Shown: one piece after another, positions 8,768 to 17,872 of the stretch
Layout: every line of letters begins with the position of its first letter
Numbering within the stretch: position 1 is the stretch's first letter
From: Natrinema sp. DC36
GTDB taxonomy: Archaea > Halobacteriota > Halobacteria > Halobacteriales > Natrialbaceae
Length of the DNA: 64,000 nt
Direction of reading: 5' to 3'
Assembly (NCBI RefSeq): GCF_020405225.1
Contig: NZ_CP084472.1
Coordinates: 1,612,001 to 1,676,000 of the forward strand
Position numbers and translations under genes: made by a program
The notes under the pieces: generated by a model
What the model saw: only the letters and a program-made list of their open reading frames with translations
Told to the model about the DNA's origin: nothing
Database searches by the model: none

Positions 8768-10276
8768 TCAGGTAGACGAGAGTGTCCCAAACAGTTCCCC
8801 GAGCGCGACGCGATCGATCTTCCCTGTCGCCGTCCGAGGAATGTCGTCGACGAATTCGATTCGTTCCGGCGCCTCGTGTTCTCTGAGTTGGGCGGCACAA
8901 ACCTCGCGAATTCGAGCTTCGGTGATATCTCCGTCACGCGTGACGATGGCCGTGATGACTGCTCCCTGACGATCGTCGAGGGCATCGATGATCGCCGCCC
9001 CCGTGACGCCGTCGATCTCGTAGAGGACCTCCTCGATTTCGCGCGGGAAGACGTTCGCACAACCGACGGTGAACATGTCCCCGCGTCGACCGACGACGAA
9101 GAGGTGACCGTCCTCGTCGAGGTATCCGATATCGTCCGAGCGGAGCCATCGGTTTCCATCCCTCTCGACGAAGGACTCGGCCTCGCGCTGTCGTCGCTCG
9201 AATCCCGGTGTCACCGTGTCGCCCCGCCAGAGCAGTTCGCCGCGCTCACCGCGGTCGACCGGCTGCCCCGTTTCGATATCTTCGATGCGCAGGTCGACGA
9301 CTTCGCGAGCGGGTGGGCCGACACTACCCGGCTTTCGCACCGCCGTATCAGGTCGATTGAACGCCGCTAGCGGTGTCGTCTCGGTCATCCCGTACCCCTC
9401 GAGCACCGTCGCGTCGAGTGTCGCCTCCGCATCCTCGAACTGTTCCGTCGGCATCGGTGCACCACCGACGACGACCCGCTGCAGTGACGAGAGATCGTAG
9501 TCGTCGACGTCGTCATCGGCAAGCAGAGAGCTCATCATGTCCGGTGTCAGGAAAGTGTAGGTGACGTTGCGATTTTCGATGGTCTCCGCGACGGAAATGG
9601 GATCCCAGCTCGGCAGAAGCCAGTTCTCCGCCTCGGCGAGGAGTAGTGGGGTCGTCGTGACGTTGAGGCCAGTGACGTGGAAACAGTTACTCACCGTTAG
9701 ACCGACATCGTCCCGCGTCAGGCGATGATAGATACGAATTCCGCGCGCGTTGGCGATGACGTTGCCGTGAGTATGCCGAACGCCTTTCGGCCGCCCGGTC
9801 GTCCCGCTGCTGTAGACGACCGCTGCCGTCTCGTCGCTCCGCCGCGGATGTACAGTGTACGTGTCGGCTGCTTCCTCGAGCAAGGTATGGAAGTTAGCAC
9901 CCACACTTCCATCGATAGTTACCGCTGTTTCCACGTGAGTTGCAACCGATTCGAACGCCTGGTCGGTCACAATTACCGAGCTGTCACTGGTGTCGAGCAC
10001 GTAGTGGATCTGCTCGTCGGTGAATCGCGTGTTGACGGGAACGGGGACGGCCCCGCGCTTCATCGCGCCGAGGTACGCTGTCAGGAACGCGACCTGATTT
10101 CGGAGACAGATTGCGACGCGGTCGTCGGGCGCCACACTGCGCGCCGCAAAGACGTTCGCTGCTGCGTTGGACGCTGCCGACAGTTCAGCGTACGTTAACT
10201 GCCGCTCCGGGTCCCCTACCGCCCGCGCATCCGGAGTATTCCTCGCGATGTGGTCGACGACGTTTCCGAAGTTCAT
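8768..10276 (-). CDS. AMP-dependent acyl-CoA synthetase/ligase
   Basis: A 502-residue member of the ANL adenylating family, normal length for medium/long-chain or aryl acyl-CoA ligases. The P-loop-like YSSGTTGRPKGV lies at about 153-164, GYGMTETTPLAAF at about 295-307, the hinge region RSDDIGYLDEDGHLFVVGRRGD at about 375-397, and the C-terminal PRTATGKIDR carries the catalytic Lys near residue 490. It would activate a carboxylic acid with ATP and CoA in the cytoplasm. A candidate operator at 10408-10434 is shared with the upstream iclR-like gene, suggesting control by that regulator. The substrate is unknown; CoA ligases next to IclR regulators often act on aromatic or fatty acids. Confidence 0.92.
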   Translation of the reverse strand: MNFGNVVDHIARNTPDARAVGDPERQLTYAELSAASNAAANVFAARSVAPDDRVAICLRNQVAFLTAYLGAMKRGAVPVPVNTRFTDEQIHYVLDTSDSSVIVTDQAFESVATHVETAVTIDGSVGANFHTLLEEAADTYTVHPRRSDETAAVVYSSGTTGRPKGVRHTHGNVIANARGIRIYHRLTRDDVGLTVSNCFHVTGLNVTTTPLLLAEAENWLLPSWDPISVAETIENRNVTYTFLTPDMMSSLLADDDVDDYDLSSLQRVVVGGAPMPTEQFEDAEATLDATVLEGYGMTETTPLAAFNRPDTAVRKPGSVGPPAREVVDLRIEDIETGQPVDRGERGELLWRGDTVTPGFERRQREAESFVERDGNRWLRSDDIGYLDEDGHLFVVGRRGDMFTVGCANVFPREIEEVLYEIDGVTGAAIIDALDDRQGAVITAIVTRDGDITEARIREVCAAQLREHEAPERIEFVDDIPRTATGKIDRVALGELFGTLSST

Positions 10277-10407
10277 AGGCGGACGAATTACCTACCGGAC
10301 CATCTGACTTTTTGAAAAACCAGCTACATGTCAGATTAAACTCATAACTAGTTGTAAGTCGTTTACTTCGAGATTTCGACTCACGCGCTGATCTGAAATT
10401 CCCCTAC

Positions 10408-10434
10408 GTGTGCCATATTGTGGGACGGAAGTGC
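10408..10434 (-). promoter_or_regulatory. Candidate IclR operator, site A
   Basis: The core ATTGTGGGACGGAA occurs here and, unchanged, at 11301-11314 (site B). Over 27 aligned bases the two sites agree at 23. Site A lies about 130-160 bases upstream of the acyl-CoA synthetase start, beyond the end of the regulator gene. Same-orientation copies upstream of both genes suggest one regulator acts at both. Confidence 0.45.
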
Positions 10435-10486
10435 GAGCGAACTCCGTGATGGAGACCACGCGGCAGGACCCTTCTCGAGACTGAGC

Positions 10487-11263
10487 TTACTCGAGGCTAT
10501 CGAAGACGATGTCTGCCCTGATGTCGTCCGCAGTTTCTTTAACGAGGCCGGGAAGCCCCTCGTCGAGTGCCTCTTGCATCTCGTGCCCAGCGCCGTATGC
10601 GGCGACTGCGCCGTGAACGGTCCGTTCGGTCGCGATGGGAGCGGCGACACCGAGCATTCCACTGACGAGTTCTCCCTGATCGACGGCGTACCCCCGCTCG
10701 CGTATCGTCTCGAGTTCGGATCGGAGCTCGTCCTCGTCCGTTACGGTCAGTTCCGTCCGGGGCGCCAGACCCGTCCGATCGATCACCGCCGTAATCCGTT
10801 CAGGCGGCAGGTGAGCGAGGAGCGCCTTGCCCGGCGCATTCGTGTGGAGATACGCGCGCATCGGATACGTCCGTTGAACGGGCCGGGCTCCCTCGTCGGG
10901 AACCCACTGCGTCGACTGAATGACTACCGTCTCTCCGTTTTCCTCGACGGCGAGTTGACAGTATCTGCCGGATTGCTCCGCGAGCGCCTCGATGGCGTCG
11001 CGACCGTGCTGGAATACCGCCCGCGAGTTTCGCGATTTCTGCCCCAGGTGGAGATATCGAGCCCCGAGGCGGTACGTCCCGTCTTCTTCGACGAGATAGC
11101 CCAGCGTCGCGAGCGTGCGGAGGTGGTTGTGAACGGTGCTCTTCGGAAGCCTCAGCGCGTCCGCGAGCTCGGTCGCCCCCGCTCGGTCACGGTCGCAGAT
11201 CTCGTCGACGATCGTATACGACCGTTTTATCGAGTTGATCGGGACAGATGGGTCCTCGTCCAT
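10487..11263 (-). CDS. IclR-family transcriptional regulator
   Basis: A 258-residue IclR protein. The winged helix spans about residues 10-75 (SIKRSYTIVDEI, then GATELADALRLPKSTVHNHLRTLATLGYLVEEDGTYRLG) and the C-terminal ligand domain follows (LAEQSGRYCQLAVEENGETVV, HTNAPGKALLAHLP, RERGYAVDQGELVSGMLGVAAPI). The frame is open to 11326, but the start MDEDPSVPINSIKRSY at 11263 gives the usual family length and leaves site B in the 5' region. It is encoded just upstream of the acyl-CoA synthetase on the same strand and probably senses an aromatic or acyl ligand to control it and itself. The ligand is not known. Confidence 0.9.
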   Translation of the reverse strand: MDEDPSVPINSIKRSYTIVDEICDRDRAGATELADALRLPKSTVHNHLRTLATLGYLVEEDGTYRLGARYLHLGQKSRNSRAVFQHGRDAIEALAEQSGRYCQLAVEENGETVVIQSTQWVPDEGARPVQRTYPMRAYLHTNAPGKALLAHLPPERITAVIDRTGLAPRTELTVTDEDELRSELETIRERGYAVDQGELVSGMLGVAAPIATERTVHGAVAAYGAGHEMQEALDEGLPGLVKETADDIRADIVFDSLE

Positions 11264-11293
11264 ATACTCTCGTGGGTGTTGGCTCCCCTTGAA

Positions 11294-11320
11294 ACTGTGC
11301 GACATTGTGGGACGGAACTG
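11294..11320 (-). promoter_or_regulatory. Candidate IclR operator, site B
   Basis: Second copy of the ATTGTGGGACGGAA motif, 31-57 bases upstream of the chosen regulator start at 11263. That position overlaps where its promoter should lie, as expected for autoregulation. See site A at 10408. Confidence 0.45.
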
Positions 11321-11326
11321 CCTCAA

Positions 11327-11599
11327 TTACACACATTCAGTATTACAGAAATTAGGAAATATAAAAATACTAGTATTACTACGAGGCGGAAATTTTGAAT
11401 TCGATATGGCGGTTAGAGATATTATTATAGAACCTATAACGCCTATTGGTCGCCCTATATGGCCCACATATATGATGGTGTAACTCTATAATAATGTAGT
11501 TTGTATCAGTTGCATAGATTTATACGCTATATTCTGGTTCAGTTGTGATGGAGTCACACAGTGACTGACCGATAGTTGCTGACGTGGCCCGGACACACC
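11327..11599. other. AT-rich intergenic region
   Basis: About 270 bases, conspicuously AT-rich between 11340 and 11530 compared with the neighbouring genes, with several TATA-like words (for example near 11447 and 11519). It separates the IclR regulator from the divergent dehydrogenase operon and probably holds the promoter of the latter; TTTATACGC near 11519 is a candidate. No gene is seen. Confidence 0.5.
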
Positions 11600-12742
11600 A
11601 TGCAAGAGAACGATAGGAGTCAGATAGGCCGACGGGGAGTCGTGAAGGGCATCGGCGGACTCGCAGCGCTGTCCATGTCGAACGCGACCTTCGCGACTGC
11701 ACAGGCAGCGATGGATTCGCCACTACAGAGTGATCCGCACACCGCGGACACGTACCGATCGATCGTCGACGCGATCGTGCCACGGACGCCACAGCTCGAG
11801 GACGAGCTCGGGCCGGAGCACGTTCCGGGCGGTATCGACGTCGAGTTGGAGAAGTTCCTCATCTGGGACTTCAACCACTTTCAGGAGATCCGCGCCGAGA
11901 TGGTGACCGAGAAGGACGACCTCCTCGAGAGTACGCTCTCCAGCGATTCGGGACCGGAGATGCCGCGGAGCCTATTCGAGGTAACGGTCGATACGACGGG
12001 GCTCGGCTCCGATCTGGATGCGCTCCTGGACCTCGCGGATATCAGCCTCCTGGACCTCGATCTGGACGGCGAAGCCCTCGAGGAACACCTCACGTTCGGA
12101 CCGATCGAACGCTTCGAGATCGGGTTCGCTGACCTCGACGATGCGGCCGAAGGAGTGGCCGAGTTCGACTTAGTCGTCGAGACGGCCAACGAGACCGTCC
12201 ACCGCGTCCTCCAAAACTACCCCTATGCGGCGCTCTTTACGCTCGTGTTCGACCTCGCAGCCGCGGAGTTCGTCGCGCTCGGAAAGAACGAAGACCCCGT
12301 TTCGCCGAACGAGCAGTTCCCGGGCGGCGGGACGTTCACCAGGCTCTCTCGAGAGGACCGACTTCGGTGTCTGTGGACCATCATCGACGGGGGCGTCATC
12401 GACAGGCTCGACGACCTCCTGTCGCCGCTCGTGCCCGACGCCGGCATCCTGAAGTACGTCGTCATGGCGGTCAACGGCCTCCACGGCTTCGGCTACTACA
12501 CCGAGTGGTCGGGATACGGTGACACGAAGACGAACACGCCCAACGAACGCGAAATGCAGACGGAACCGGGAGCAGTCCAGAGTCACCAGCAAAGCGGCTA
12601 TCCGGGGCCGGCACCGGGGTACGCGGCCGATTGGCGCCACGCCGTTCCGGGCGGATTCAGCGACCCGAAAGCGAAGAACCTGAACCTTCCGGACGATCTG
12701 ACCGGCGACGACGTCATCGACGGGATCGGAGGTGACACCTGA
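11600..12742 (+). CDS. Tat-exported gluconate 2-dehydrogenase subunit 3-like protein
   Basis: A 380-residue protein. Its N-terminus SQIGRRGVVKGIGGLAALSMSNATFATAQA is a twin-arginine signal (RRGVV) with a hydrophobic core and Ala-x-Ala cleavage site. The body includes YRSIVDAIVPRTP and SREDRLRCLWTIIDG, which resemble the gluconate_2-dh3 small subunit, though at 380 residues it is longer than the usual 200-250. Its stop overlaps the next start (ATGA at 12740), so it is translationally coupled to the GMC dehydrogenase. Since the flavoprotein has no signal of its own, this subunit probably carries it through the Tat pore. The oxidised alcohol or sugar acid is unknown. Confidence 0.8.
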   Translation: MQENDRSQIGRRGVVKGIGGLAALSMSNATFATAQAAMDSPLQSDPHTADTYRSIVDAIVPRTPQLEDELGPEHVPGGIDVELEKFLIWDFNHFQEIRAEMVTEKDDLLESTLSSDSGPEMPRSLFEVTVDTTGLGSDLDALLDLADISLLDLDLDGEALEEHLTFGPIERFEIGFADLDDAAEGVAEFDLVVETANETVHRVLQNYPYAALFTLVFDLAAAEFVALGKNEDPVSPNEQFPGGGTFTRLSREDRLRCLWTIIDGGVIDRLDDLLSPLVPDAGILKYVVMAVNGLHGFGYYTEWSGYGDTKTNTPNEREMQTEPGAVQSHQQSGYPGPAPGYAADWRHAVPGGFSDPKAKNLNLPDDLTGDDVIDGIGGDT

Positions 12743-14496
12743 TGAACGATCCCGATGTCGTCGTGATCGGTGCCGGTGCGGACGGTCCCGCCGCCGCGTC
12801 ACGACTCGCCCGCGAGCACGGCCTCGACGTTCTTATCCTCGAGGGTGGCCCGTGGCACGGCAACGACCAGTGGCCCGAGCCACACGCCGACGCCGGCGGG
12901 ACGGTGAGTACGGATCCCGACGACCTCGACGGAAAGCTCCTGGACGAGCAGTTCACCCACCGGGAAGCCGACGCGAACGACCCTACCCACGGGTACCTCC
13001 GCGTGGGGCCGGCGGACCACTCGCGAGCGCCGTGGTTCCGAAACCTCCACCAGAACGCGTTTATCTGGCAGGTCGGCGCGGTCGGTGGCACCTCGCTCCA
13101 CTACTTCGCGAACCATCCTCGAGCATACCCCCACGCCATCGACGAGCAGGATCACTGGCCCATCTCCTACGAGGAACTCGTCCCGTACTACCAGCTCAAC
13201 GAAGAAGTGACGAGCACCCAGCAAGCGCCGATGACGGCGAAGGAGGAGGTATTCATCGAGGGCGCGACGAACGTCGGCTACCCGCGGATCGACACGAAAA
13301 ACGTCACGGAGACGGGCTGGCGACCCCAGGCGAACGCAGTCTCGGACCCCGGAGAGGAGACCGCGACTAACCAACCGCTCGACGCCGACTACGAGGGGTC
13401 GTTCAGCTACGACGACGGGTTCCGCGGCGACACGCTCGTCGGGGATCACTTCCAGGGTGGGTCGACACCCGTCGACGCACCGGTTCGCGAAAAGTCTCGG
13501 AAGTCCGCCAACGTGAGCTGGGTTCCGCGAGCGCTCGACACCAACGACAACTCCGACGCGGGGAACGTCGCGATTCGCCCGAACGCCTTCGTCACGAATA
13601 TCGAGACGAACGACGGGTTCGGGACGATAGAGGCGACCGGCGTCACGTTCCGCGACTCCTGGTCGGGCTCCTCACAAACCGTTTCGGCCGACGCCGTCGT
13701 CCTCGCTGCCGGCTGCATCGAGTCGCCACGGCTCTGGCTCAACTCGGGCCTGCCGGACGACGGCTGGGTCGGAAAGGGGCTCACGACCCACTGGTTCGAT
13801 TGGGTCGTCGGCGTCTACGACGACGATACCGTCGCCGAGATCAACCCCGAGAACGAACACATGGACCCCTACGTGGGGCACAACTCTGCAGTTCGGTTCG
13901 ACAAGCCCGGCGTCGGCGGCATGGAAGACATCGGCATGTCTCCCGGCCTCGTCTCCTACGCCGACTACCTCTTCACCGAAGCCGGGTACAGCTTCGACAC
14001 CCCGGTCGACCCCGGCGAGCCGTGGGACACCCGCGGCTACGTCGTCGGCGAGGAGCTCAAGCGAAAGATGTCGGATTACAGGCAGACGAAGGCGCTCCTG
14101 ATTCTCACTGACGACCTCCCGCGCCAGGACAACGGCGTCTCGCTGGACAATACCTTCAGCGACGAGCACGGGCCGGTCCCGAAGGTCAAGTACGAACCGC
14201 ATCCGGACGACGACGCGAAGCGCGACGAACTCGCACGCATCGCCGCGAACATCCATCGAGAGGCCGGCGCCGAACACGTCCACCGCAGCGAGTGGCCACC
14301 CTTGCTGCTCCACATGCAGTCCACGATGCGAATGGGGAAAGTCCTCGACGAGAACGCCGAGGCGAAGAACGTCTCGAGGCTGTTCGTCGCTGACCACTCC
14401 GCGCTGGCGAACGGGGTCGGCGGCCCGAACCCGACCAACACCGGGCAGGCGCTCGCACTGCGAACCGCCGATCGCATCGGCGACCTCTACTTCTAA
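12742..14496 (+). CDS. GMC-family flavin dehydrogenase
   Basis: A 584-residue glucose-methanol-choline oxidoreductase. VVVIGAGADGPAAASRLARE (residues about 5-24) is the FAD-binding Rossmann fingerprint. GAVGGTSLHYFANHPRAYP is the second GMC signature region, AVVLAAGCIESPRLWLNSGLP follows mid-protein, and the C-terminus VADHSALANGVGGPNPTNTGQALA has the usual His/Asn active-site surroundings together with HMQSTMRMG upstream. It most resembles gluconate 2-dehydrogenase-type flavoproteins that work outside the membrane with a small Tat-bearing subunit, which is encoded immediately upstream with an ATGA overlap. It would oxidise a sugar acid or alcohol and pass electrons to a respiratory acceptor. 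No cytochrome subunit follows. Confidence 0.88.
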   Translation: MNDPDVVVIGAGADGPAAASRLAREHGLDVLILEGGPWHGNDQWPEPHADAGGTVSTDPDDLDGKLLDEQFTHREADANDPTHGYLRVGPADHSRAPWFRNLHQNAFIWQVGAVGGTSLHYFANHPRAYPHAIDEQDHWPISYEELVPYYQLNEEVTSTQQAPMTAKEEVFIEGATNVGYPRIDTKNVTETGWRPQANAVSDPGEETATNQPLDADYEGSFSYDDGFRGDTLVGDHFQGGSTPVDAPVREKSRKSANVSWVPRALDTNDNSDAGNVAIRPNAFVTNIETNDGFGTIEATGVTFRDSWSGSSQTVSADAVVLAAGCIESPRLWLNSGLPDDGWVGKGLTTHWFDWVVGVYDDDTVAEINPENEHMDPYVGHNSAVRFDKPGVGGMEDIGMSPGLVSYADYLFTEAGYSFDTPVDPGEPWDTRGYVVGEELKRKMSDYRQTKALLILTDDLPRQDNGVSLDNTFSDEHGPVPKVKYEPHPDDDAKRDELARIAANIHREAGAEHVHRSEWPPLLLHMQSTMRMGKVLDENAEAKNVSRLFVADHSALANGVGGPNPTNTGQALALRTADRIGDLYF

Positions 14497-14762
14497 CCGC
14501 TCTTCTCTCGAGTCCCGTTTCGGTCACTGGGCACAGCACGGAACAGGGTTGGCAACCGTATTCCGTACAAAGACGCGCCCTGTCGGCTCAGCCGGCCCGT
14601 TCCCCTGAGACGAAGCGTGGGTACGGGCGTACTCGACGAGTGGGAGTCGGCTATCGGGGCGACGAACGGTCAGATCGAGTACGAGTGACAACGTGTGAGA
14701 GTAGTCCGTTCTCCGTCGTCGATGGCGGGTACAGCTATGCATCTCCGTCCTGTGAGGGACCC

Positions 14763-16217
14763 ATGATGCGGAGGCGGCTCCTCAGCGTACTCATCGTTAT
14801 CGTCCTCGTCACTCTCGCAGGGTGTGGTGGAGTGATCAGTGACGAATCCACGTCGCCGGATGAAACGACGGGGCCAACACCTGAATCGCCGGGTGAGACA
14901 CGGGACGAGCGAACGGGGAGTCCGAACGGAACCCTGTCGGTCACGTTCATCAATGTGGGCCAAGGCTCGAGTACGCTGATCGTCGGCCCGACGAACGAGA
15001 CGATGCTCATCGACTCGGGGGACTGGTCTGACGACGGCGAAGACGTGCTCGCCTCTCTCAAGAAGCACAATATCGATCGAATCGACTCCCTCGTGACGAC
15101 ACACGCCGACGCGGATCATATCGGCGGCCACGAGGCCGTCATCGACTACTTCGAGACGGAAGGCGATGGAATCGGCGCCGTGTACGATTCCGGGATCACG
15201 TCGACGTCCCAGACCTATGAGGGATATCTGGATGCGATCGACGAACACAACGTGACGTTGTACGAGACGCGAGCGGGTGACCCGATTCCGTTCGAGGGGG
15301 TCGAAACGCAAGTGCTCGCGCCGCCTGAGGGGTATATCGCGGACGGTGATCGAAACGAGAACAGTATCGTCCTTCGGCTCGGCTTCGGCCGCTCGAGCTT
15401 CCTGCTTCCCGGGGACGGAGGGACGACCAGTGAGCAGTTCCTCGTCGACGAATACGGGGCCGGCCTCAACGCGACGGTCTTGAGTGCCGGCCATCACGGG
15501 AGTCAATCGAGTTCGGGAAGCCAGTTCCTCGACGTCACCGACCCGCACATCGCCGTCGTCTCGAGCGCGTACGACTCCCAGTACGGCCATCCCCACGAAT
15601 CGGTCCTCGATCGGTTTTCCCAGCAGTCGATTCGTACCTACTGGACGGCGACGCACGGAAACGTCCGGTTGACGAGCAACGGGTCCGCGATCACGGTCGC
15701 GACCCAGCGCGATGCACCGACTGCGCCGCTGGCACTTCGAGACGGGGAGCCGATCGAACCCGGTGTCGATGATGATCTCCAGATTCGGACAGTGATCTCG
15801 ATTACGGAGTCGACGACAGCACCGGCCGTGCCCGATGGTGGAACGGAAACCGACCCAACAGAGCCGACAGAGCCGACAGAGAAAGCGGGAGCGTTGTCGA
15901 TCGCCACGATCCACGAGGACGCCTCCGGGGACGAGAGCGACAACCTGAACGACGAGTATATCGTCTTCGAAAACACCGGCGACCAACCGCTCGAGCTCGC
16001 CGGCTGGTCGGTCGCCGATGAAGCGGATCACACCTACACGTTCCCGAGCGAGTTCGCGCTCGACCCGGGCGCACAGGTCACCCTCCACACCGGCAGCGGA
16101 ACGGATTCATCGAGCGGTCTCTACTGGGATTCGGGCCGTGCAATCTGGAACAACGACGGCGATACCGTTACCGTGCGAAACGACAGCGGGACCGTCGTAC
16201 TCGAGGAGGAATACTAA
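14763..16217 (+). CDS. Lipoprotein: ComEC-like metallo-beta-lactamase domain plus lamin-tail domain
   Basis: A 484-residue exported lipoprotein. Starting at MMRRRLLSV (14763), a hydrophobic stretch ends in the lipobox LAGC (Cys near 20), followed by a Thr/Pro/Glu linker. Residues about 60-300 form a metallo-beta-lactamase fold like the C-terminal domain of ComEC/Rec2: INVGQGSSTLI, THADADHIGGH (H-x-D-x-D-H metal motif), LPGDGG, SAGHHGSQSSS. After a PTEPTEPTE linker, the last 110 residues (EYIVFENTGDQPLELAGWSVAD ... ALDPGAQVTLHTG) are a lamin-tail domain. The protein sits on the cell surface and could be a nuclease or phosphodiesterase that handles external DNA. It is coupled to the DUF3006 gene by a TAATG overlap. 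Confidence 0.88.
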   Translation: MMRRRLLSVLIVIVLVTLAGCGGVISDESTSPDETTGPTPESPGETRDERTGSPNGTLSVTFINVGQGSSTLIVGPTNETMLIDSGDWSDDGEDVLASLKKHNIDRIDSLVTTHADADHIGGHEAVIDYFETEGDGIGAVYDSGITSTSQTYEGYLDAIDEHNVTLYETRAGDPIPFEGVETQVLAPPEGYIADGDRNENSIVLRLGFGRSSFLLPGDGGTTSEQFLVDEYGAGLNATVLSAGHHGSQSSSGSQFLDVTDPHIAVVSSAYDSQYGHPHESVLDRFSQQSIRTYWTATHGNVRLTSNGSAITVATQRDAPTAPLALRDGEPIEPGVDDDLQIRTVISITESTTAPAVPDGGTETDPTEPTEPTEKAGALSIATIHEDASGDESDNLNDEYIVFENTGDQPLELAGWSVADEADHTYTFPSEFALDPGAQVTLHTGSGTDSSSGLYWDSGRAIWNNDGDTVTVRNDSGTVVLEEEY

Positions 16218-16513
16218 TGACACCCGACGGAATCTATACGGCGGTCGTGGACCGGTTTGAGGACGACCTCGCGGTATTGTTGCTCGAGGACGATGGCGAC
16301 GCGGTCGACCAAGCAGTCCTCGACACGGAGCGACTCCCTGAAGACGCTCGTTACGTCGATGCAGTAGTGAGCGTCGAACTCGAGGACGAAGAAGTGATCG
16401 ACATCACGTCCGAAGAACGTGAGACGGTGGAGCGCTCTGAGCGAGCCCAACGGCGATTTGACGAGCTATCCCAGCGTCCCCCGTCACCAGAGGACGAGTC
16501 AGAGACGTCCTGA
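16217..16513 (+). CDS. DUF3006-family protein
   Basis: A 98-residue protein starting MTPDGIYTAVVDRFEDDLAVLLLEDDGD, the hallmark of DUF3006 (Y-x-A-x-V-D-R-F-E-x-D-x-A-V-L-L-L). It ends in an acidic, probably disordered tail. DUF3006 proteins are frequently encoded next to ComEC-like MBL proteins in bacteria too; here the ATG overlaps the stop of that gene (TAATG). It probably forms a small beta barrel that assists or regulates the MBL partner. Function is not established. Confidence 0.85.
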   Translation: MTPDGIYTAVVDRFEDDLAVLLLEDDGDAVDQAVLDTERLPEDARYVDAVVSVELEDEEVIDITSEERETVERSERAQRRFDELSQRPPSPEDESETS

Positions 16514-16709
16514 ACGTGTCCGTTGTCGGTTGAGCGGGATTCACTCCTGTGCTCCTCCCTCGAGCGGGGATCGATTCAGCGGCGCTGAGGTTCGTATAGC
16601 TAACGCAATAGAGAACTGAGAGAGGGTGATATCCCCATTTAAGAACGGAGAGCGGTGTCACGAGAGCTCCACGCACTGTCGAGTACGGAGATTCGCCTAC
16701 TGCGATCCG

Positions 16710-17003
16710 TTACTCCGATTCGGAAAGCAACTCGCCGACGTACTGGTCTTCCCACTCTCGGCGAGCCTCGAGTTCACGCCGACCGCGAGCCGTAATCGTG
16801 TAGTAATTCGTTCGCTGGTCGAGTTCGCCTTTCTCGACGAGGCCCTTGTCGACGACCTCGTCGAGGTTCGGATAGAGCCGCCCGTGATGGATCTCTTTTT
16901 CGTAGTAGTTCTCGAGTTCGTCTTTGATCGCGAGGCCGTGCGGGTCGTCTTGCCCGGCGATCGTATACAGCAGGTCGCGCTGGAAACCAGTGAGATCGTG
17001 CAT
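16710..17003 (-). CDS. PadR-family transcriptional regulator
   Basis: A 97-residue PadR winged helix without a long C-terminal dimerisation arm. LTGFQRDLLYTIAGQDDPHGLAIKDELENYYEKEIHHGRLYPNLDEVVDKGLVEKGELD contains the typical H/Y-G-R-L-Y-P-x-L recognition region, followed by the wing NYYTITARGRRELEARREW. A TATA-like CCTTAACTG centred near 17027 is about 24 bases before the ATG, suggesting a leaderless transcript. It stands alone, with no co-directional neighbour, so its target is unknown. Confidence 0.88.
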   Translation of the reverse strand: MHDLTGFQRDLLYTIAGQDDPHGLAIKDELENYYEKEIHHGRLYPNLDEVVDKGLVEKGELDQRTNYYTITARGRRELEARREWEDQYVGELLSESE

Positions 17004-17368
17004 ATCGAAGTTTCCGTGTGTTAGCAGTTAAGGATTCCGAGAACGAACGGACGGATTTAACGTGTCGGACAAGCGCCGAGTCATGTGTATTCCCGTCCGA
17101 CAGAGGTTTTCTCGGGGGGAATCTGTTGAAAGGGCTCAATTGGATCCCAAGACGGCGACGGGATTCAACGCTGAATCGCCCAGTTGCTGTTGTATACGAA
17201 GGCGACGAGGACGAGTTCGCGGAATTGACGAAACCAGCTGCGGCGTCGATGGTTTCGCGGCCGGACGTACCCGAGGCGGGTACCGCCGATGACGTTGAGC
17301 GGGGATCCTCGTCCGCGATATCGCCGCTCGTCCCGGCCAGATATAAAAGCCGAGAGCCGTACGGCCGC
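17004..17368. other. Intergenic region, no gene seen
   Basis: About 365 bases between the PadR start and the VOC gene's stop. The long plus-strand frame across it is an antisense shadow of the neighbours. No hairpin or repeat stands out. Confidence 0.45.
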
Positions 17369-17821
17369 CTAGCTCGCTCCCTCGGAGGCGATCTGCTCGG
17401 CGAGCTCGACGATCAATCCTTCAGGACCGCGGACATAGCAGAGGCGATACGTGTCCTCGAAATCACGGATCTCGCCGACCGTGTCGAAGCCTTTGGCTCG
17501 CAGTCCGTCGACGATCGTGTTGAGGTCATCGACCGCGATAGCGATGTGGCGGAAGCCCAGCCGGTTCGCCGGTAAGGGGTTCGCACCCTCGGTGTCAGCC
17601 GGCTCATGGAACTTGATGAGTTCCAGCTTGCCGCTGCCGTCCGGCGTCCGCACCATCACGATCTCCACTCGGACGCCGTCGAGCCCGACGACCTCGTCCA
17701 CCCACTCACCCTCGACCGGCCCGCCGCCCTCGCGCTCGAATCCCAGATCGAAGAAGAACGCAGCCGTAGCGTCAAGGTCATCGACAACAACACCCATATG
17801 ATCGAGGCGCGGCAACTCCAT
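17369..17821 (-). CDS. VOC-superfamily (glyoxalase/bleomycin-resistance fold) protein
   Basis: A 150-residue single VOC domain built of two beta-alpha-beta-beta-beta units: LDHMGVVVDDLDATAAFFFDLGFE (first metal His) and FRHIAIAVDDLNTIVDGLRAKGF (second), with KLELIKFH and ERGLIVELAEQ-like GPEGLIVELAEQ (acidic ligand) closing each. That gives the usual H, E, H, E metal set of lactoylglutathione lyase-like or dioxygenase enzymes. A GTG at 17830 could extend it by three codons, but the TATA-like CCTTATATT near 17842-17850 supports the ATG at 17821. The IS6 element sits only about 50 bases upstream. Substrate is unknown. Confidence 0.85.
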   Translation of the reverse strand: MELPRLDHMGVVVDDLDATAAFFFDLGFEREGGGPVEGEWVDEVVGLDGVRVEIVMVRTPDGSGKLELIKFHEPADTEGANPLPANRLGFRHIAIAVDDLNTIVDGLRAKGFDTVGEIRDFEDTYRLCYVRGPEGLIVELAEQIASEGAS

Positions 17822-17872
17822 ATCATTCACTCTTAGACGGCCCTTATATTGAATCTTAGCAGGTGTCAGGGT

